Source: Bacillota bacterium (GTDB taxonomy: Bacteria; Bacillota; Clostridia; Clostridiales; Clostridiaceae). From it: 64,000 nt of DNA. Both the position numbers and the translations under genes were made by a program. Position 1 is the first letter of the stretch, and the number at the start of each line of letters is the position of its first letter. The stretch is from positions 21,680 to 85,679 of the forward strand of contig JAJXWJ010000003.1 of NCBI GenBank assembly GCA_021781655.1, in the 5' to 3' direction. Under the pieces are notes generated by a model. It had not been told where the DNA came from and made no database searches. It was given only the letters and a program-made list of their open reading frames with translations. Positions 8,670 to 17,427 of the stretch are shown here, piece after piece.

Positions 8670-9962
8670 ATGAACAAAAAGTTAAAGGTATTGACATCTG
8701 CACTTACTGTATTATTAGTTTCAGTTACATTAGCTGGTTGCGGCAATTCATCAGCACAAGCTAGTAATCCATCTGAAAAGGTTACAATTATCGTAACAAA
8801 TGGGAAAGGTGAAATAGCATCTCAATTTGATGCAGCTGCTAAGGAATTTACTAAAGAAAATCCTAATATTAATGTTGAAACACATTCGGTAGCTGTTGGA
8901 GACACAGTAAATATCAATGATAAGCTTGCTGCATCAGGTAAAGTTGTTACGCTGGCAATGGTGGAGCCAAGTGACGTAAATTCAAAATATAAAAATTTTG
9001 CAGCAGATCTTTCAGGAGAAAAATGGACAAGTGAAACTTCATATGCATTTAAAAATGATGCTGGTAAAGTAGTTGGTTTCCCATTTGCTATTGAAGGTTT
9101 TGGTCTTATTTATAACCAAAAAGTTGTTGATAAAGCAGTTGGTGGAACTTTTGATCCTTCAACAATAAATACAAGAGATAAACTTAAAGCTTTACTTGAT
9201 AAGATAAAAGCATCAGGAGTACAATATCCAGTGGCATTTGAGACTGAAGATTGGTCAATGGCAAATCACTATAGCTCTCAATTTATAGATCAAACAAAAG
9301 ATCCAAATACTACAGTAGCAAAATTAAAAAATGGAACTTTTGATTATATTAATAATCCTACTTGGAATGGATACTATGATACATTAGATTTACTTACTTC
9401 TAAAGAGTACAACAAATACGGAGACCGTCCATTAGGAAAATATTATGATGATGCTCACTTATCAGTAGGTAGTGGTCAATCTGCTATGTTATTTAATGGT
9501 GACTGGGCTTATGATTCACTTAAAGCTGTTGCAGGTGATAATTTTGGATTTATTCCAGTACCAGTTGATAACAATCCAAATAATCCAATGAACAACGATT
9601 TAGTTGTAGGACCTACACAAGTATTTTTAGTAAATAAAAATGCTACTCAAGCTCAACAGGATGCTGCTAAGAAATTTTTAAATTGGTTAGTATTTAATAA
9701 AACAGGACAAGATTTCATAGTAAATAAGTGTCAAATAGTTTCTGCATTTAAAAATAATCCTTACAAGGTTACAAATCCTTTAGGTGTTTCTATTGAAAAT
9801 TATATGTCAAAGGATAAGACTATGCCATTCTCCACTAACTATGTAAGTGCAAATGATTACCAGACTATTATTGCACCAGATGTTCAAAAATATATTGCAA
9901 AACAAGAATCTCGTGCAGATTTAGCTAAAGCATTTCAAAATTATTATGCCTCAAAGAAATAA
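8670..9962 (+). CDS. Sugar ABC transporter substrate-binding lipoprotein (sucrose locus)
   Basis: A 430-residue family-1 extracellular solute-binding protein. The N-terminus is a lipoprotein signal with lipobox LAGC (Cys at about 24), followed by a Ser/Ala-rich linker. The mature part has the Trp-rich segments usual for sugar binders. I start at 8670 because GGAGGGG at 8654-8660 is its ribosome site; an in-frame ATG at 8652 would be inside that site. It would capture sugar outside the membrane for the two permeases downstream. No ATPase is encoded here, so a shared MsmK/MalK-type ATPase elsewhere must energise it. Sucrose is inferred from the sucrose phosphorylase gene. Confidence 0.92.
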   Translation: MNKKLKVLTSALTVLLVSVTLAGCGNSSAQASNPSEKVTIIVTNGKGEIASQFDAAAKEFTKENPNINVETHSVAVGDTVNINDKLAASGKVVTLAMVEPSDVNSKYKNFAADLSGEKWTSETSYAFKNDAGKVVGFPFAIEGFGLIYNQKVVDKAVGGTFDPSTINTRDKLKALLDKIKASGVQYPVAFETEDWSMANHYSSQFIDQTKDPNTTVAKLKNGTFDYINNPTWNGYYDTLDLLTSKEYNKYGDRPLGKYYDDAHLSVGSGQSAMLFNGDWAYDSLKAVAGDNFGFIPVPVDNNPNNPMNNDLVVGPTQVFLVNKNATQAQQDAAKKFLNWLVFNKTGQDFIVNKCQIVSAFKNNPYKVTNPLGVSIENYMSKDKTMPFSTNYVSANDYQTIIAPDVQKYIAKQESRADLAKAFQNYYASKK

Positions 9963-9994
9963 ATAAAATATCAAAGTGAAAAGATGATGCACAC

Positions 9995-10056
9995 TTTTGG
10001 GGCTTTTGTAGATGCAACTTGCGTCGCAATTTTAAAACATTACGAAAGCCCCAAAT
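9995..10056 (+). terminator. Intra-operon stem-loop between binding protein and permease genes
   Basis: TTTTGGGGCTTTTGTA (9995-10010) pairs with TACGAAAGCCCCAAA (10041-10055) around a 30-base loop. It is followed by an A/T-rich stretch without a clean T-run. In this position such stems act as partial terminators or 3' stabilisers that keep binding-protein mRNA above permease mRNA. Confidence 0.7.
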
Positions 10057-10121
10057 TATAATAATATAATTCGAATATTTCATTAGAACAAGTTTTTAAT
10101 TCTCAACAATGGAGGTTTATT

Positions 10122-11006
10122 ATGCTAAATAGAAAAAATCGTTTAAAAAAGTTTGGGAATCAAATGTTCTTTACATTTCCAACTATTTTTGCTTTTTTAA
10201 TTACACTATTAATTCCGTTTGTTTATGGTATTTATCTAACGTTTATGAAAATGGATACAGTTTTTGATATACCTACATTCACAGGGCTTTCAAATTATGT
10301 AACAGCTTTTCATGATGCAAAGTTTTGGGAATCGATTTTATTAACTATTAAATATTCAGTTATCTCAATTGTACTTGTTAATGCTTTAGGGTTTGCCATG
10401 GCTTACCTTGTTACCTCAGGTATTAAGGGACAAAATTTTTTTAGAACAACTTTATTTACTCCAAACCTTATAGGAGGATTAGTTCTTGGCTACATATGGC
10501 AGTTTGTTTTTGTTCAATCATTACCAACTATCGGAAAAGGTTTTGATATTGCTGTATTAAAATTAGGTTGGTTAGGAGATCCGAATCTTGCCTTTTGGGC
10601 TGTCATAATTGTTACAGTATGGCAATATTCTGGTTATATGATGCTTATTTTTATAGCTGGTTTGGTAGGGTTACCCAATGATGTTCTTGAAGCAGCAAAA
10701 ATTGATGGTGCTAATGGATATCATCGTCTAGTGCATATTATATTACCACTAATGAGACCGGCATTTGTAATTACAATGTTTATGACCTTAAAAAGTACAT
10801 TTATGGTTTATGATTTAAACTATTCACTAACAGCTGGAGGTCCATATGATAGCACAACAATGGCAACTATGAGTATTGTTAATAAAGCATTTGTTCAAAA
10901 CCAATATAGTCTTGGGCAAGCAGAAGCAATTATACTTTTTGTAATTGTTGCAGTACTTTCAGGTATACAAGTTTATATTGGCAAGAGGGGGGAGCTCAGA
11001 GCATAA
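10122..11006 (+). CDS. Sugar ABC transporter permease, MalF-type (sucrose locus)
   Basis: A 294-residue permease with six predicted membrane segments. The cytoplasmic EAA loop reads EAAKIDGANGYHRLVHIILP (about 192-211), the contact point for the ATPase. It lacks the large periplasmic loop of enterobacterial MalF, as is usual in Gram-positives. GGAGG precedes the ATG. The stop overlaps the next permease start by 1 base. With the downstream subunit it forms the transmembrane channel of the importer. Confidence 0.93.
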   Translation: MLNRKNRLKKFGNQMFFTFPTIFAFLITLLIPFVYGIYLTFMKMDTVFDIPTFTGLSNYVTAFHDAKFWESILLTIKYSVISIVLVNALGFAMAYLVTSGIKGQNFFRTTLFTPNLIGGLVLGYIWQFVFVQSLPTIGKGFDIAVLKLGWLGDPNLAFWAVIIVTVWQYSGYMMLIFIAGLVGLPNDVLEAAKIDGANGYHRLVHIILPLMRPAFVITMFMTLKSTFMVYDLNYSLTAGGPYDSTTMATMSIVNKAFVQNQYSLGQAEAIILFVIVAVLSGIQVYIGKRGELRA

Positions 11007-11839
11007 TGAAAGGTAAATTGATTAAAAAATTTTTTATCTACTTTTTTCTAATAGTTACTGTTATAATTTTTGTTTTCCCATTTTTAATAATAATAATAAA
11101 CTCCTTTAAAACTAATGGAGAAATATTGGAAAATCCATTCTCATTACCACACAGTATAAATTTTAGCCATTTTATTGAAGTAATAAATAAGATGAACTTT
11201 AGTGTAACCTTCACTAATAGTTTGATAATAACGGCTGTTAGTACAATATTAATAATATTATTTTCATCAATGACAGCACATTACTTAGTAAGAAATCCAA
11301 ACAAATTTAGCAATATGTTTTTTTCATCCTTAGTAGTTGCAATGATAATTCCATTTCAATCATTAATGATTCCGCTTATGTATATATATGGTGCAAAACT
11401 AAATTTAATAGATAACATCCCAATACCGCTTCTAATTGTGTTTTATATTGGGTTTGGAACGCCGCTATCAGTATTTATATTCCATGGCTTTATTAAATCT
11501 ATTCCGTTAGAACTGGAAGAAGCTGCATTAATAGATGGTTGCGGTCGTATAAAGACATTTTTTAAAATAGTATTTCCAATGCTTGGGCCAACATCCACAA
11601 CTATAGCTATATTAAATATAATGTGGATATGGAATGATTATTTACTTCCATCTTTAGTTTTAAATAAGCAGAGCGATTACACTATGCCAATACAGATGAA
11701 GGTGTTTAATGGAACGTATATGAATAATTGGGAGCTTCTTATACCAGCACTGCTGCTTACAATTCTTCCAATACTAGTAGTATACTTCATTTCTCAGAAA
11801 CGGGTTGTTGAAGGTGTAATGTCTGGGTCTATAAAATAA
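11006..11839 (+). CDS. Sugar ABC transporter permease, MalG-type (sucrose locus)
   Basis: A 277-residue permease with six membrane segments and EAA loop EEAALIDGCGRIKTFFKIVF (about 172-191), ending in the typical VVEGVMSGSIK tail. It overlaps the preceding permease stop by 1 base and is 25 bases ahead of the glucosidase gene. It is the second channel subunit of the importer. Confidence 0.93.
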   Translation: MKGKLIKKFFIYFFLIVTVIIFVFPFLIIIINSFKTNGEILENPFSLPHSINFSHFIEVINKMNFSVTFTNSLIITAVSTILIILFSSMTAHYLVRNPNKFSNMFFSSLVVAMIIPFQSLMIPLMYIYGAKLNLIDNIPIPLLIVFYIGFGTPLSVFIFHGFIKSIPLELEEAALIDGCGRIKTFFKIVFPMLGPTSTTIAILNIMWIWNDYLLPSLVLNKQSDYTMPIQMKVFNGTYMNNWELLIPALLLTILPILVVYFISQKRVVEGVMSGSIK

Positions 11840-11864
11840 TAAATGGTAAAGAGGTATAAAAGTA

Positions 11865-13544
11865 ATGAATAATAAAAATACAGATTGGAAAGAGAGTGTA
11901 ATTTATCAAATTTATCCTCGAAGTTTTCAAGACTCAAATGGAGATGGAGTAGGAGATTTAAAAGGAATAATAAGTAGGTTACCTTATTTAGAGGAATTAG
12001 GAGTTAATATGATTTGGTTGTGTCCTGTTTACGATTCCCCTAATGATGATAATGGATATGATATTCGTGATTACTTTAGTATAATGAAAGAATTTGGAAC
12101 TATTGAACATATGTTGGAACTTATAAATGAGGCAAAAAAGCGTAATATATCTATTATTATGGATTTAGTTGCTAACCATACATCAGATGAACATCCTTGG
12201 TTTTTAGAATCAAGAAGCAAAAAGGATAGTGATAAGCGTAATTGGTATATTTGGAAGCCTGAAAAGAATGGAAAAGAGCCAACTAATTGGGAATCGATAT
12301 TCGGTGGATCGGCTTGGGAATATGACAAAGCTACTAAAGAGTATTATCTTCATGCTTTTTCTAAAAAGCAACCTGATTTAAATTGGGAAAATCCCGAGGT
12401 ACGTGAAGCTATTTACTTTATTATGAATTGGTGGCTGGATAAAGGAATAGCCGGATTTAGGTTAGATGCTATTACTTTTTTAAAGAAAAATCAGCAATAT
12501 CCGGAACTTGTTACTATAGAGAATCGTCCATATTCTCCTGCTAGCAATGTATGGCTAAATCAGCCTGGAATTATGGAATTTTTACAGGAAATGAAAGAAA
12601 GGGTGCTAAAGCCACGAGGAGTTGTAACAGTAGCAGAAGCACCTGGAGTACCAGTAAATATGGTAAAAGAATATCTTGATGAAGAAAATGGAGTATTTAA
12701 TATGATATTTCAGTTTGATCATACTGAAGTTGACATAAAAGATATGAATAGAGGCCAATTAAGACAATGGAAGCTTACTGAATTTAAGGATGCATTATCA
12801 CAATGGCAGATGGAAACTGAAGATTTTGGATGGATGGCTTTATTTTTAGAAAATCATGATTCTGTGAGATCTGTATCAAAATACGGAAATGATAAAGAGT
12901 ATAGAATAGAGGCTTCTAAAATGCTAGCTTCATACTATATGCTTATGAGAGGTACTCCATTCATATATCAAGGTCAAGAAATAGGAATGACAAACTGTGT
13001 TTTTAATAATATAGATGAATATAAAGATGTTGATAGTCATAATTTGTATAGGATTGAATGCTTAAATGGCAAAAATAAATCGGAAATTATGAATTATTTA
13101 TCGAAAAGAGGAAGAGATCATGGGAGAACTCCAATGCAGTGGGATAAGTCTCATATGGCAGGATTTACTTCTGGAAGCCCATGGATTAAGGTTAACCCAA
13201 ATTATGAAACAATTAATGTTGAGCAAGCACTAATAGATGAAAATTCTATTTTAAATTATTATAAAAAACTTATTAAACTTCGAAAGGAAAACAAAGCATT
13301 AATTTATGGAAGTTATAAAGATATATTTAAAACTTCTAATGAAATAGGTGGTTATGTAAGAAGTTATGAGAAAGAAAAGTGGGTAGTGATTTGTAATTTT
13401 ACAGACCATGAAGTTAATATAACAGAAATTGGAGAAGAATATTTAGTTCTATCTAATTATAAAAATAACGAAAAAACTAACCTTAAAGCATATGAATCAA
13501 GAATCTATAAAGTTCCAGTTAATGCAAGAAGAAATTTAACATAA
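11865..13544 (+). CDS. GH13 alpha-glucosidase (oligo-1,6-glucosidase/sucrase type)
   Basis: A 559-residue cytosolic GH13 enzyme with no signal peptide. It opens with WKESVIYQIYPRSFQDSNGD. Catalytic residues are the nucleophile Asp201 (GFRLDAI), acid/base Glu258 (VAEAPG) and Asp332 (ENHDSVR). Family length is normal. Proteins of this type hydrolyse terminal alpha-glucosidic bonds of isomaltose, sucrose isomers, sucrose or trehalose-6-phosphate. I cannot choose among these by eye. With sucrose phosphorylase in the same operon it may process sucrose-related oligosaccharides. A paralogue sits in the maltose locus at 17428. Confidence 0.9.
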   Translation: MNNKNTDWKESVIYQIYPRSFQDSNGDGVGDLKGIISRLPYLEELGVNMIWLCPVYDSPNDDNGYDIRDYFSIMKEFGTIEHMLELINEAKKRNISIIMDLVANHTSDEHPWFLESRSKKDSDKRNWYIWKPEKNGKEPTNWESIFGGSAWEYDKATKEYYLHAFSKKQPDLNWENPEVREAIYFIMNWWLDKGIAGFRLDAITFLKKNQQYPELVTIENRPYSPASNVWLNQPGIMEFLQEMKERVLKPRGVVTVAEAPGVPVNMVKEYLDEENGVFNMIFQFDHTEVDIKDMNRGQLRQWKLTEFKDALSQWQMETEDFGWMALFLENHDSVRSVSKYGNDKEYRIEASKMLASYYMLMRGTPFIYQGQEIGMTNCVFNNIDEYKDVDSHNLYRIECLNGKNKSEIMNYLSKRGRDHGRTPMQWDKSHMAGFTSGSPWIKVNPNYETINVEQALIDENSILNYYKKLIKLRKENKALIYGSYKDIFKTSNEIGGYVRSYEKEKWVVICNFTDHEVNITEIGEEYLVLSNYKNNEKTNLKAYESRIYKVPVNARRNLT

Positions 13545-13572
13545 AATATAAAAGACGAAATAGGAGATTATT

Positions 13573-14529
13573 ATGCTGAAATTTGATGATAGAATAAATT
13601 TTAACGAAAGTAAAAATGACGTATTAGCAGTTGGAGAATTGTTGATAGATATGATATCTTCAGAGTATGATGACAACTTTGAATGTAATAGTTATAATAA
13701 ATTTTTTGGTGGTTCACCAGCTAATATAGCCATGAATGTAAAAAGATTAGGTATAAATTCATTAGTGGCTTCAGCAGTTGGACAGGATGGTTTAGGAGGC
13801 TTTTTGTTAAATAGTATTAGAAATTCAGGCATAGATACAAGCTGCATACAACAACTTGAATACTCAACCAGTTTAGTTCTTGTTACTAAAAGTAAAACTA
13901 CTCCTACACCAATATTTTATAGAGAAGCAGATTACCACATGAGTTATACGTTAGAAATTGAAAAAGCAATTAAAAATTCTAAAATAATTCATTTTTCCTG
14001 CTGGCCAATCTCAAAGCTTCCTGTTAGAAATACTATTGAAAATATAATTAGGGTAGCTAAAAAAAATAATTTGTTGGTATGTTTTGATCCGAATTATCAC
14101 CCTAAAATATGGGAAAAAGGTGAAAATGGAATCGAGTATATTAGGTCGATTATAGGAAAAGTAGATATTGTAAAACCATCAGAAGATGATGCTGAAAGGT
14201 TATTTGGTAAAGATTGTTATGAAAATCAAATAAATAAATTTATAAAATTAGGTGCTAAACTTGTGATAATGACTTTAGGAAGTGAAGGAGCCATAATTTC
14301 AAATGGTAAAGAAGTTATAAAAATTGATACTATGGCAAAAGAAATTGTAGATACTACAGGAGCTGGAGATGCTTTTTGGTCAGGTTTCTATACAGGAATT
14401 GTGAAACAATATACTATAAGACAATCGATTATGTTAGGTTTTGCAGTAAGTGCATATAAATTAAAATATGTTGGAGCTGTAGTTGATTTACCTAAAATAG
14501 AAGAAATTAAAAAGCTTTATAATTTGTAA
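13573..14529 (+). CDS. scrK: PfkB-family carbohydrate kinase, probable fructokinase
   Basis: A 318-residue ribokinase-fold sugar kinase. It shows the N-terminal substrate motif GGSPANIAMNVKRLG (about 49-63) and the C-terminal ATP/catalytic signature DTTGAGDAFWSGF (about 257-269), whose last Asp is the base. It lies 28 bases after the glucosidase and 26 before sucrose phosphorylase. That position fits phosphorylation of the fructose released from sucrose. Related PfkB kinases act on other ketoses, so the substrate is inferred from context. Confidence 0.88.
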   Translation: MLKFDDRINFNESKNDVLAVGELLIDMISSEYDDNFECNSYNKFFGGSPANIAMNVKRLGINSLVASAVGQDGLGGFLLNSIRNSGIDTSCIQQLEYSTSLVLVTKSKTTPTPIFYREADYHMSYTLEIEKAIKNSKIIHFSCWPISKLPVRNTIENIIRVAKKNNLLVCFDPNYHPKIWEKGENGIEYIRSIIGKVDIVKPSEDDAERLFGKDCYENQINKFIKLGAKLVIMTLGSEGAIISNGKEVIKIDTMAKEIVDTTGAGDAFWSGFYTGIVKQYTIRQSIMLGFAVSAYKLKYVGAVVDLPKIEEIKKLYNL

Positions 14530-14555
14530 AAGATACGAGTAAAGGAGGTCATTTT

Positions 14556-16025
14556 GTGGCAATTAAGAACAAAGTTCAGCTTATTACTTATCCTGATTCC
14601 TTAGGGGGAGATTTAAAAACACTTAACGACATTTTGCTAAAATACTTTTCTGATATTTTTCAAGGAGGAGTACATATACTACCTCCATTTCCGTCCTCTG
14701 GTGATAGAGGCTTTGCTCCACTTACTTATCTAGAGATAGAACCTCGCTTTGGTACTTTTGAAGATATGAGAGCAATTGGAGAAAAATTTGATTTGATAGT
14801 AGATTTAATGATAAATCATATTTCTAAACAATCCAAATATTTTCAAGACTTTTTAGAACATGGCAGAAAATCAGAATTTGCAGATCTGTTTATAACTTTA
14901 GATAAGCTTTTTGAAGATGGCAAACCAATACAAGAAGATATTGATAAGATGTTTTTAAGAAGACCCATTCCATATTCCACTTTTACAATAAAAGATACTG
15001 GTGAGGAAGAGAAGGTTTGGACTACCTTTGGTAAAGATAATCCTTCAGAACAGATAGATTTGGATATAAATTCTGAAAAAGTAAAACAACTTATAAAACA
15101 GTTTTTTGTTAATTTTAGTGAAAATAATGTGAAAATAGTTAGATTGGATGCTGTTGGATATGTGATTAAGAAGTTAGGAACAAGTTGCTTTTTTGTAGAA
15201 CCTGAAATTTATGAATATCTTGATTATATAATGGAAATAGCAAATTCACTAGGAATTGAACTATTACCAGAGGTTCATTCACATTATTCTATTCAATATA
15301 AGTTAGCACAACATGGATTTTGGATTTATGATTTTATTCTTCCCTATACAATTTTAGATGCTTTAGTTAACAGAAACAGTGATAGACTTATTGAGTATTT
15401 AAGAACACGTCCAGCAAAACAGTTTACAATGCTTGATTGTCATGATGGAATTCCAGTTAAACCGGATATGGATGGCTTAGTTGACACAAAGGAAGCTAGA
15501 AAACTTGTAGATGTTTGTTTAGAAAGAGGAGCTAATTTAAGTTTAATATTATCAGATGAACATAAAGCTGAAGATGGCTTTGATGTTCATCAAATTAGAT
15601 GTTCATATTATTCAGTACTTAATTGTGATGATGATGCATATATTGCTGCTAGAGCCATACAGTTTTTTGTGCCAGGAGTACCACAAGTATATTATGTAGG
15701 ACTTTTAGCTGGAGAAAATGATATAGAAGCAGTAAAAGCTACTGGTGAAGGTCGTGAAATTAATCGTCACAACTTTAGTATAGAGGAGATTGAACAAGCT
15801 ATTGAAAAAAAAGTAGTTCAAAGATTGCTTAAATTAATTAGATTTAGGAATGAATATGAAGCTTTTAATGGTAAGTTTTCAGTTAAGGATAGCAGTAAAG
15901 ATAAAATTAATCTTTTATGGGAAAAAGGTGAGAAGGTTTGTGAGCTTAATATAGATTTAAAAACTTATAAAGCATCAATAAAATATATTGATGCTGAAAA
16001 TAAGAAATTGGAATATGTATTATAA
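14556..16025 (+). CDS. gtfA: Sucrose phosphorylase (GH13_18)
   Basis: A 489-residue enzyme that converts sucrose and phosphate to glucose-1-phosphate and fructose. The N-terminus (QLITYPDSLGGDLKTLN, then HILPPFPSSGDRGFAP) is diagnostic of the family. Catalytic residues are Asp198 (VRLDAVGY), Glu239 (LLPEVHSHY) and Asp297 (LDCHDG), close to the numbering of the well-studied Bifidobacterium enzyme. It starts with GTG behind AAAGGAGG. It saves one ATP per sucrose compared with hydrolysis and ends the operon. A related disaccharide phosphorylase such as sucrose-6F-phosphate phosphorylase is the main alternative. Confidence 0.93.
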   Translation: MAIKNKVQLITYPDSLGGDLKTLNDILLKYFSDIFQGGVHILPPFPSSGDRGFAPLTYLEIEPRFGTFEDMRAIGEKFDLIVDLMINHISKQSKYFQDFLEHGRKSEFADLFITLDKLFEDGKPIQEDIDKMFLRRPIPYSTFTIKDTGEEEKVWTTFGKDNPSEQIDLDINSEKVKQLIKQFFVNFSENNVKIVRLDAVGYVIKKLGTSCFFVEPEIYEYLDYIMEIANSLGIELLPEVHSHYSIQYKLAQHGFWIYDFILPYTILDALVNRNSDRLIEYLRTRPAKQFTMLDCHDGIPVKPDMDGLVDTKEARKLVDVCLERGANLSLILSDEHKAEDGFDVHQIRCSYYSVLNCDDDAYIAARAIQFFVPGVPQVYYVGLLAGENDIEAVKATGEGREINRHNFSIEEIEQAIEKKVVQRLLKLIRFRNEYEAFNGKFSVKDSSKDKINLLWEKGEKVCELNIDLKTYKASIKYIDAENKKLEYVL

Positions 16026-16189
16026 AATCAGCAAATTACTTTGTTTAAAAGATATACAAAAAATATAGAGTAATGTTATGATATTTTACAAAGTTAAAAA
16101 ATATAGAATCTAATCATTGATTTAGAAAAAAATGATAGTATATAATATAAATGTACTTTAAAATTTATTTTATATTAGGATGTGAAGAG

Positions 16190-17179
16190 ATGGGTGTAAC
16201 AATTAAAGATGTAGCAGAGGAATGTAATGTATCTCCATCAACGGTTTCGAGAGTTATTGCAGGCAACCCAAGAATTAGTCAAGAAACAAAGGAAAAAGTA
16301 CAAGCAGCTATTAAAAAGCTGAATTATCATCCAAATATTATTGCTAGAAGTTTAGCTAATAAAGCTACTAAGGTTATTGGTTTGATTTTGCCAAGAGAAG
16401 TGGATAATTTGTTTAAAAATCCATTTTTTATTCAAGTTATGACAGGGATAAGCTCTTATGCTCAAAAATATGGATATTATATTATGTATACATTTTGTAA
16501 AACAGAAGAGGAAGAAGAGAAGTCTATTAAAGATTATATTAATAGTAATTTAGTAGACGGAATAATTTTAACAGTGGCTCGTTCAAAGGATAATTGCATA
16601 AAATATCTTCAAGAAATAAATTTTCCTTTTGTAGTAATTGGAAGACCTGAAGATACTAAAAATGTTTTATGGGTAGATAATGATAATTTTCAAGCTATGT
16701 ATAACGTTGTCAATAAACTTTTTCTAAATGGGCATACGGAAATTGCCTTTATTGGAGCTAGTGGCGATTTGAACGTTACTAAAGATAGATTGAATGGTTA
16801 CATACAGGCCCATAAGGTGCATGGAATAGAAATTAATGAACAAATAATTATGGAGGTAGAGGACTTTAAAGAAGATTTAGGTTATAAAGCTATGAAGGAA
16901 ATATTGAAAAATGATGTACCGACAGCTGTTGTAACTACAGACGACCTTCTTGCTTTTGGTGCAAGAAGTTATTTAACAGATAAAAATGTTGATGGAATAC
17001 TCATGGTGGGCTTTAATAACACACCTTTAGTAGAATACCAAAAGCCAGCCTTAACCTCTGTAGATATTAATGCTAGAAAAGTAGGATACTATGCTTCCAA
17101 GTTATTAATAGATAAGCTTGAAAATAAATTAAAAGAAACTCACTACATAATTGATACAAATTTAGTTGAAAGATGGTAG
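16190..17179 (+). CDS. malR: LacI-family regulator of the maltose locus (MalR-like)
   Basis: A 329-residue LacI/GalR protein starting MGVTIKDVAEECNVSPSTVSRVIAGN. I chose 16190 over an in-frame ATG at 16151 because it gives the standard family start and follows an AGGATGTGAAG ribosome site. The effector domain runs from about 60 to the end. Its recognition helix (SPSTVSRV) differs from that of the sucrose-locus regulator (TVTTVSRV), in line with different operators. It has its own terminator and precedes a maltose/maltodextrin gene set whose promoters carry GNTTGCAC-type half-sites. Confidence 0.9.
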   Translation: MGVTIKDVAEECNVSPSTVSRVIAGNPRISQETKEKVQAAIKKLNYHPNIIARSLANKATKVIGLILPREVDNLFKNPFFIQVMTGISSYAQKYGYYIMYTFCKTEEEEEKSIKDYINSNLVDGIILTVARSKDNCIKYLQEINFPFVVIGRPEDTKNVLWVDNDNFQAMYNVVNKLFLNGHTEIAFIGASGDLNVTKDRLNGYIQAHKVHGIEINEQIIMEVEDFKEDLGYKAMKEILKNDVPTAVVTTDDLLAFGARSYLTDKNVDGILMVGFNNTPLVEYQKPALTSVDINARKVGYYASKLLIDKLENKLKETHYIIDTNLVERW

Positions 17180-17222
17180 AAAAATTATATTATTTAAGTT
17201 TTTTTGTAAGCGTTTAAGAGTG

Positions 17223-17271
17223 CTGTTGATTTTTATGTGTCAGAAAACATATAAATCAACAGTATTTTTTT
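17223..17271 (+). terminator. Rho-independent terminator after the maltose-locus regulator
   Basis: CTGTTGATTTTTATGTG (17223-17239) pairs with CATATAAATCAACAG (17248-17262) and is followed by a T-run (17264-17271). A partial CcpA cre-like sequence TTGTAAGCGTTTAAG (17202-17216) lies just before it but misses the final conserved bases. Confidence 0.9.
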
Positions 17272-17322
17272 GCCTAAATTTCTTAATATTATTTGAATAG
17301 CTATTTTATATATGAAACATTA

Positions 17323-17351
17323 TTGACATTATAATAAGGGGAAAATATAAT
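17323..17351 (+). promoter_or_regulatory. Consensus sigma-A promoter of the maltose-locus glucosidase
   Basis: TTGACA (17323-17328), 17-base spacer, TATAAT (17346-17351): a perfect consensus. Such a strong promoter needs repression, and an operator lies just downstream. Confidence 0.93.
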
Positions 17352-17363
17352 AAAAGTATGATT

Positions 17364-17379
17364 GTACAATCGTTTGCAC
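17364..17379 (+). promoter_or_regulatory. MalR-type operator at the glucosidase promoter
   Basis: GTACAATCGTTTGCAC is a 16-base pseudo-palindrome with central CG, starting about 5 bases after the predicted transcription start. The right half GTTTGCAC matches the operators near 19142 and 19338. Confidence 0.8.
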
Positions 17380-17427
17380 AACATGCTTTTATTTTATGAA
17401 AAAATCGATGGAGAGAAAGGTACAGTT

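Noticed and set aside
17202..17216. CcpA cre-like sequence TTGTAAGCGTTTAAG
   Set aside because: It misses the conserved final CA and lies upstream of a terminator, more than 100 bases from the next promoter.
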